A stretch of 13,379 nt of DNA from CAYMNU01 sp964391885 (GTDB lineage: Archaea > Altiarchaeota > Altiarchaeia > JAFGQM01), in contig CAYMNU010000043.1 of assembly GCA_964391885.1 (NCBI GenBank), forward strand, positions 1 through 13,379, in the 5' to 3' direction. The notes beneath the pieces were generated by a model. That model saw only the letters and a program-made list of their open reading frames with translations, was not told the origin of the DNA and searched no databases. Both the position numbers and the translations under genes were made by a program. Below are positions 9,438-13,379 of the stretch, one piece after another. Positions within the stretch are counted from its first letter, which is position 1; every line of letters begins with the position of its first letter.

Positions 9438-10855
9438 TTTCCTGCTTCCTCCAATGCCTTTAATATGCCCCTAGCCTTGTTCACGGTTTCAGTGAACTCC
9501 CGTTCGGGTTTGGAATCTGCGACTATGCCTGCCCCTGCCTGCACGTAGGCTTTGTCTCCTTCAAACACTGCAGTCCTTATGGCTATTGCAGTGTCCATGT
9601 TGCCGTTGAAGCCCAGGTAGCCCACGCATCCCGCATAGATGCCCCTTCTGGAAGGCTCCAGCTCGCTTATTATCTCCATGGCCCTCACCTTTGGGGCGCC
9701 GCTAACCGTCCCAGCAGGGAAGATGCTCTTCAGGGCGTCGAAGCAATCCAGGCCATCTTTCAGCTCGCCCTCCACCTCTGAGACTAAATGTTGCACATGG
9801 CTGTATTTCTCGACTGACATGAACTTATTGACCTTCACGCTTCCGAACTTGGCTATCCTGCCTATGTCATTTCGCCCCAAATCAACGAGCATCAGATGCT
9901 CCGCCCTTTCTTTCTTGTCCTTAAGGAGCTCTTGTTCCAGCTTCATGTCCTCAGCATCGTCCGCACCCCTCGGCCGCGTTCCGGCGATGGGGTATGTAAG
10001 CACCTTTCCCCCCTCCACGCGCGTAAGCATCTCCGGGCTGGAGCCGGCTATCCTGCGTTCCCCCAGATCAAGATAATACATGTAGGGCGAGGGGTTGATG
10101 CGCTTCAGATTCCTGAAGACTGTAAAGCTGTCCCCGCCGAAGCTGCAGCCGAAGCGCTGCGATATCACGGCTTGGATGATATCCCCCTCTCTTATATATT
10201 TCACAGCCTTGCGAACCATCTTATGGAAGCGCTTTTCAGGTATGTTTGAAACTATTGCCAGTCGGGTTTTTTTGGCCTTCCGAAAACTAACTCCTTCTGC
10301 CTTCTTCTCTAGTTCCCTGGCGATTGCATCCAACTGCTTCATGACTTCCTCTTCGTCGGTTTTTCCAAATTCGTTTTGCGTGAGCACGGTCTTCTTCGCC
10401 ATGTGGTCGAATATTAAATTGTTCTTGCAAAGGATAAACTCGCAGTCCGGCTCATTCAGCTCGTCCCGGCTGTTTTCCAGTCTGACATAATGCCCCACAA
10501 GATCATAGGAGAAGTAGCCAACGAAGCCGCCGAAGAAGCGCGTTTCCTCCTGCGCCGCGCTATCTACGACCCGGAACTGGGACATAATATTCCTCATTAT
10601 GGACAGCGGGTCCCCGAGGCCGAGCCTGAGCCCGCTTAGCTGGGGGTCTTCAGTCTCAAATTTTACCCTCTTGTTCTTTATGGTGATATGTGCCACGGGA
10701 TTGAAGCCGATGAACGAGTATCGCGCCACCTTTTCCCCGCCCTCCGCAGATTCCAGCAGGTAAGTGTCCGGCCCCTGCAGGGTCGCATATGCCTTGTCAG
10801 GGTCCCTGAGGTCCATTTCAATGGAAACCGGAGTAACGTCTATCATGTTATTCAT
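9434..10855 (-). CDS. trpE: Anthranilate synthase component I TrpE
   Basis: 473-residue chorismate-binding enzyme that makes anthranilate, the first committed step of tryptophan synthesis, using ammonia from TrpG. Motifs: LLES (33-36) and NPSPYMYY (254-261), both part of the feedback tryptophan site; GSSPEML (271-277); PIAGTRPRG (289-297); EHLMLVDLGRNDIGR (319-333); HVQHLVSEVEG (353-363); FPAGTVSGAPKVRAME (379-394); GAGIVADSKPEREF (441-454). The Ala in PIAGT, where PabB enzymes have Lys, marks it as TrpE rather than aminodeoxychorismate synthase. The intact LLES motif suggests feedback inhibition. Met1 (10855) and Met4 (10846) are both possible starts; neither has a strong Shine-Dalgarno. Divergent from the Lrp-type gene across 124 nt. 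No other trp genes are in the window. Confidence 0.95.
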   Translation of the reverse strand: MNNMIDVTPVSIEMDLRDPDKAYATLQGPDTYLLESAEGGEKVARYSFIGFNPVAHITIKNKRVKFETEDPQLSGLRLGLGDPLSIMRNIMSQFRVVDSAAQEETRFFGGFVGYFSYDLVGHYVRLENSRDELNEPDCEFILCKNNLIFDHMAKKTVLTQNEFGKTDEEEVMKQLDAIARELEKKAEGVSFRKAKKTRLAIVSNIPEKRFHKMVRKAVKYIREGDIIQAVISQRFGCSFGGDSFTVFRNLKRINPSPYMYYLDLGERRIAGSSPEMLTRVEGGKVLTYPIAGTRPRGADDAEDMKLEQELLKDKKERAEHLMLVDLGRNDIGRIAKFGSVKVNKFMSVEKYSHVQHLVSEVEGELKDGLDCFDALKSIFPAGTVSGAPKVRAMEIISELEPSRRGIYAGCVGYLGFNGNMDTAIAIRTAVFEGDKAYVQAGAGIVADSKPEREFTETVNKARGILKALEEAGK

Positions 10856-10979
10856 GTGCTTCTTTACTATAATTTTTCAGAATTTTGAGTCTTTAATATT
10901 AAAAGTAAATTATTTTTTACTGCTTTTCCATTAAATTAATGTATTTTTATACCTATAATCTTTAATTTATCAGAAAAAT
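10856..10979. promoter_or_regulatory. trpE-lrp divergent control region
   Basis: A 124-nt AT-rich region holding both promoters. The lrp TATA box TTTTTATAC is at 10944-10952 on the plus strand, 28 nt before the ATG. The likely trpE TATA element is within the palindrome TTTAATATTAAA at 10892-10903, giving a start near 10872. A second inverted repeat, CATTAA-A-TTAATG at 10929-10941, abuts the lrp TATA box, and GTAAA/TTTAC (10905-10909/10916-10920) lies between them. These are candidate sites for the Lrp-type protein; binding is inferred. Confidence 0.6.
10929..10941. promoter_or_regulatory. Candidate operator palindrome
   Basis: Perfect inverted repeat CATTAA-A-TTAATG ending two bases before the TATA box of the Lrp-type gene, where a bound protein would block or modify TBP/TFB assembly. 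AT-rich dyads of this size suit Lrp-family dimers. AT-rich sequence produces palindromes by chance, so confidence is modest. Confidence 0.42.
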
Positions 10980-11468
10980 ATGGAAAAACACGGCAAAAAC
11001 CGAGAGATTGCAGGCGCTGGCATAGATAGGATAGACCTGGAGATACTCCGCACTCTTCAGAGCAACGCCCGCACCCCCTTTTTGGAAATGGCCCGCAGGC
11101 TGGGCGTCTCCGGTGCGACAGTCCATGAGCGCGTCCGCGCCATGGAGCGCAAAGGCATAATAGAGGGCTTCACTACAAGGCTCAACCAAAAGCTGCTCGG
11201 CTATGGCGTCACAGCGATAGTCGGAGTGACGCTGGAACACCCAAGCCTCGACCTGCAGGAACTGAAGGAGGGCCTGTTGTCCATCCCGGAGATAACAGAA
11301 GCCCACAACCTCACAGGAGACACGGACCTCCTTCTCACCATCAAGGCGCCCGGCATCGACGAGCTGCGCGATTTGCTTACTAAACGGGTGCAGCACCTGC
11401 CCGGCGTGAAGCGCCTTAGCACGAGCATAGTATTGGACTCGCCTGTGAGCAGGGAAATAGGTTTTTAA
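10980..11468 (+). CDS. Lrp/AsnC-family transcriptional regulator
   Basis: 162-residue feast/famine-type DNA-binding protein. Residues 15-70 are the N-terminal winged helix-turn-helix, starting GIDRIDLEILRTLQSNAR and continuing with LGVSGATVHERVRAMERKGI (41-60). Residues 77-152 form the ligand-binding and oligomerisation (RAM) domain: VTAIVGVTLE (77-86), then HNLTGDTDLLLTI (109-121), the conserved Gly-Asp-x-Asp turn, then LPGVKRLSTSIVLD (140-153). Family members usually sense amino acids and control amino-acid genes. Its position back to back with trpEG makes tryptophan synthesis, plus its own gene, the likely target. The promoter box at 10944-10952 is 28 nt from the ATG, so the mRNA is nearly leaderless; no Shine-Dalgarno is seen. 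Confidence 0.93.
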   Translation: MEKHGKNREIAGAGIDRIDLEILRTLQSNARTPFLEMARRLGVSGATVHERVRAMERKGIIEGFTTRLNQKLLGYGVTAIVGVTLEHPSLDLQELKEGLLSIPEITEAHNLTGDTDLLLTIKAPGIDELRDLLTKRVQHLPGVKRLSTSIVLDSPVSREIGF

Positions 11469-11494
11469 GGATTGCCAGATTATTAATATATATA

Positions 11495-12778
11495 ATGGTT
11501 TTCAAATGCAAGGGCCAGACTGCCTTGGAATACCTGCTTATCGTCGTCGTAGCGATTGTCGTCGTCGTAGCAGTGATGGTCTGGATGAACGCCACCACAG
11601 GCACATCGGTCGGGACTGCTTCAGAAGGGGCGAACACCGCCCTCTGCAGGGCGGTTAGCTGTTATACGCCCACGGATTGTTATAACGAAGAGACCTGTAA
11701 CCTGTTTCATGATGTGGAGTGCGTAGGCGTTGAAAGTGTGGGGGGCCAGCCTATTCCGGGCTACTGCGAGCCCTCAGGAGGGCTGGGCGGGGCAATAGTA
11801 TGCGATGAGAGCACACTCTCCCTCGTGGACTGCAGCAATTTCGGCTTCTACGGAGGGGGCACGCTTTCTTGCACTGGGACGGGAAGGGCCTTCGATGTGA
11901 GCGAATGCCAGTATCCCCAACACATGTTCCGTTGGCTCTATGATGAAGCGCATATTGAAACTTACAACTGGCCCCCCTACTGGGTTTATGAAGCATCCGG
12001 GGACGTTCTTTGCACTCCCGGTCCCGGCAATGACCCGCTGAGGACCGCATGCTCTGCCAACCCGGCCTCTTGTATTGGCCGCAGGATTGAAATAACCGGC
12101 GGAACGGACGCACCCATGGGTATGTACACGATACAGGACTTTTTAAAATTATATACTAATGGAGTTTTCAATTCCTATGTTTTTTCCTGCCCCGTCCTCG
12201 GTCCCGATTTCATAGACGATGGTGAGGCGAACATAGACTGGACGTTTAAATTATACGGCGATTCCCTCAGCAGGACGATCATCCCGGAATGCGGGAACGG
12301 CATAGTCGAGCCTGAAGTGGGGGAGGTCTGCGATGGGGCAAATCTAGATGGTAAGGGCTGCGCTAGCATAGGCAGGGGCTACGGCGGGGGGAATCTTGCA
12401 TGTTCACCAGATTGCCTTGATTGGGATACAAGCGGCTGCTGGTATTTAGAGGGCACTGCAACAGGAGCTAGGAACCCCAGCCGCGGAGAATGCAGCTATT
12501 ATTCAGGCGATATACTATGTTCGATTACTCCCCTGGGTTGTGCAGTCCCATTCCAAGGCAAAAGGCTTGTTTTCTTGGACGGGCCCGCCGAAGGCCAAAT
12601 ATATGATATAGCAGTTAGGCCACGTGTATGGGGCGTAACCGATGTATGTCGCTGCCAGCGACCTGGTGACACGGATGGAACCGAATTCATATTAGACGGC
12701 GAGGATTTATGCTCAGGTGGCTGCGATGGTGTGAAATGCGATACCTACGCCGATTCTACCTTCCGCGTAATCGACTAA
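11495..12778 (+). CDS. Cys-rich pilin-like secreted protein, duplicated
   Basis: 427-residue exported protein of unknown function. The N-terminus has a class III (prepilin-type) signal: KCKG followed by QTALEY and a hydrophobic run to about residue 30. Cleavage is expected between Gly7 and Gln8, with Glu at +5, by an archaeal prepilin peptidase (PibD/EppA type). The body has 28 cysteines after cleavage. Residues 266-315 match the CGNG..E.GE.CDG cysteine-rich module common in secreted archaeal and myxobacterial proteins (DUF4215-like). By eye the protein contains two related units, about 103-256 and 279-427. Each starts with C-x9-C-x12/13-C-x11-C around YGGG[TN]L, followed by SGD[VI]LC, a G[RK]R strand and a final TF strand. 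A TATA-like TTTTTAAG at about 11462-11469 would give a leaderless mRNA; ATG 11495 is the only start that keeps the signal. It is too long for a simple pilin, so a surface adhesin or scaffold is possible. Confidence 0.8.
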   Translation: MVFKCKGQTALEYLLIVVVAIVVVVAVMVWMNATTGTSVGTASEGANTALCRAVSCYTPTDCYNEETCNLFHDVECVGVESVGGQPIPGYCEPSGGLGGAIVCDESTLSLVDCSNFGFYGGGTLSCTGTGRAFDVSECQYPQHMFRWLYDEAHIETYNWPPYWVYEASGDVLCTPGPGNDPLRTACSANPASCIGRRIEITGGTDAPMGMYTIQDFLKLYTNGVFNSYVFSCPVLGPDFIDDGEANIDWTFKLYGDSLSRTIIPECGNGIVEPEVGEVCDGANLDGKGCASIGRGYGGGNLACSPDCLDWDTSGCWYLEGTATGARNPSRGECSYYSGDILCSITPLGCAVPFQGKRLVFLDGPAEGQIYDIAVRPRVWGVTDVCRCQRPGDTDGTEFILDGEDLCSGGCDGVKCDTYADSTFRVID

Positions 12779-12780
12779 AA

Positions 12781-13379
12781 ATGAATAAGACACTAACTAT
12801 AGCGCTCTTGGCGACTCTTGCAGTTTCTGCCTCAATCATAGCCATCTACTCTTTCGATGCCCCCCTAGACGAAGCCCCTTCACTCAGGATACCTTCGTTC
12901 GAGATGCCTTCCTGTATAAGCGAAGGCAGGCTGGTTCCCTCGGTCGCAAATGCTCCACCCTGCTGCCCTGGACTCATCGAATCGCTCTTAGTTTTCCCGG
13001 ACGAGTACGGGGGCTGCCCCCACCTGCCCTTCCAGCAAGGTGAGTATTTCTGTACCTCATGCGGCGACGGCGTGTGCGGACTGAGGGAAACTGTCTGCAA
13101 CTGCCCGGAGGATTGCATTTCCCCTACTCGTGAGATTAAAGATATGTTCCTGTTAGACTCAGAATATGATATCCGAGACAATGAATCCCTCTCAGACTTC
13201 GAAACCCGCATAAAATCAGCCTTCTCAGCCAACTTCCCATCAAAGCATTCCGCATGGCTCTCGTCTGGGGAAGGCCTCCTCGACTGGCTCTATGGGAACG
13301 ATCCCGCCCTGATGCGCGACCTCATCGCCTCCCTGGAGAACCCCGACGGCATGCGCCCCTACCTCAGCGTGGGCGGCCC
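12781..13379 (+). CDS. Cys-rich secreted protein, 3' truncated by window
   Basis: An open frame starts 2 nt after the upstream stop and runs off the right edge (199 codons seen, no stop). Residues 1-23 are a Sec-type signal peptide or membrane anchor: MNKT, then a hydrophobic stretch LTIALLATLAVSASIIAIY. The exported part has a proline-rich linker, a CC pair (61-62), and a compact cysteine module at 91-112: CTSCGDGVCG, then CNCPEDC. This resembles the CGxGxCxxxE..CPxDC repeats of DPANN surface proteins. After that the sequence lacks cysteines and looks helical (about 115-199). No family recognised. The 2-nt spacing indicates an operon with the pilin-like gene, so both probably work at the cell surface. 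Confidence 0.78.
   Translation, partial: MNKTLTIALLATLAVSASIIAIYSFDAPLDEAPSLRIPSFEMPSCISEGRLVPSVANAPPCCPGLIESLLVFPDEYGGCPHLPFQQGEYFCTSCGDGVCGLRETVCNCPEDCISPTREIKDMFLLDSEYDIRDNESLSDFETRIKSAFSANFPSKHSAWLSSGEGLLDWLYGNDPALMRDLIASLENPDGMRPYLSVGG

Noticed and set aside
9012..10490. Plus-strand frames opposite trpG and trpE
   Set aside because: Shadows of well-recognised genes with all catalytic motifs on the minus strand.
9434..10855. PabB or isochorismate synthase instead of TrpE
   Set aside because: PIAGT with Ala (not Lys) and the LLES/NPSPYM tryptophan-site motifs point to anthranilate synthase.

Overview
The window reads as a piece of an archaeal chromosome, probably from a small-genome DPANN-type lineage (Micrarchaeota or Diapherotrites would fit, but this is inference). 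The archaeal signs are: an archaeal-type 16S/23S pair, a group II chaperonin (thermosome) with a Gly-Gly-Met tail, a 53-residue archaeal SecG/Sec61-beta, an archaeal-style RNase P RNA, a COG1395-type regulator, a class III (prepilin-type) signal peptide, and promoters built on the box TTTTTATAC with nearly leaderless transcripts.

Layout. 1-358: rRNA promoter and a structured leader. 359-1828: 16S rRNA. 1829-2117: a spacer with hairpins and no tRNA. About 2118-4971: 23S rRNA. No 5S rRNA or tRNA follows; a T-run is followed directly by RNase P RNA (about 5038-5356). 5385-6762: a two-gene unit (COG1395-type HTH regulator and flavin reductase-like protein). 6873-8537: thermosome subunit with its own promoter, ending at a hairpin shared with the convergent gene. 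8620-10855, minus strand: secG, trpG and trpE (read trpE to trpG to secG). 10980-11468: Lrp/AsnC-type regulator, divergent from trpE across a 124-nt AT-rich region with palindromes. 11495-12778 and 12781-end: two cysteine-rich exported proteins, the first a pilin-like protein with an internal duplication, the second cut by the window edge.

How the genes fit together. The left half is RNA machinery (ribosomal RNAs plus the tRNA-processing ribozyme). The middle holds folding and export housekeeping genes and the first step of tryptophan synthesis. The Lrp-type protein is the obvious candidate regulator of trpEG. The right end begins a cell-surface cassette.

The most unusual signal is inside the rRNAs. 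By-eye alignment to E. coli and archaeal consensus shows changes at positions that are normally near-universal: 16S 1400, 1402 and 1500, and 23S 1911, 1931, 1933, 2452, 2453/2499, 2503 and 2551. Several are paired, compensating changes (C.A to U.G; A.C to G.U), which argues against sequencing error. The same divergence disrupts common 16S primer sites, so amplicon surveys could miss this organism.
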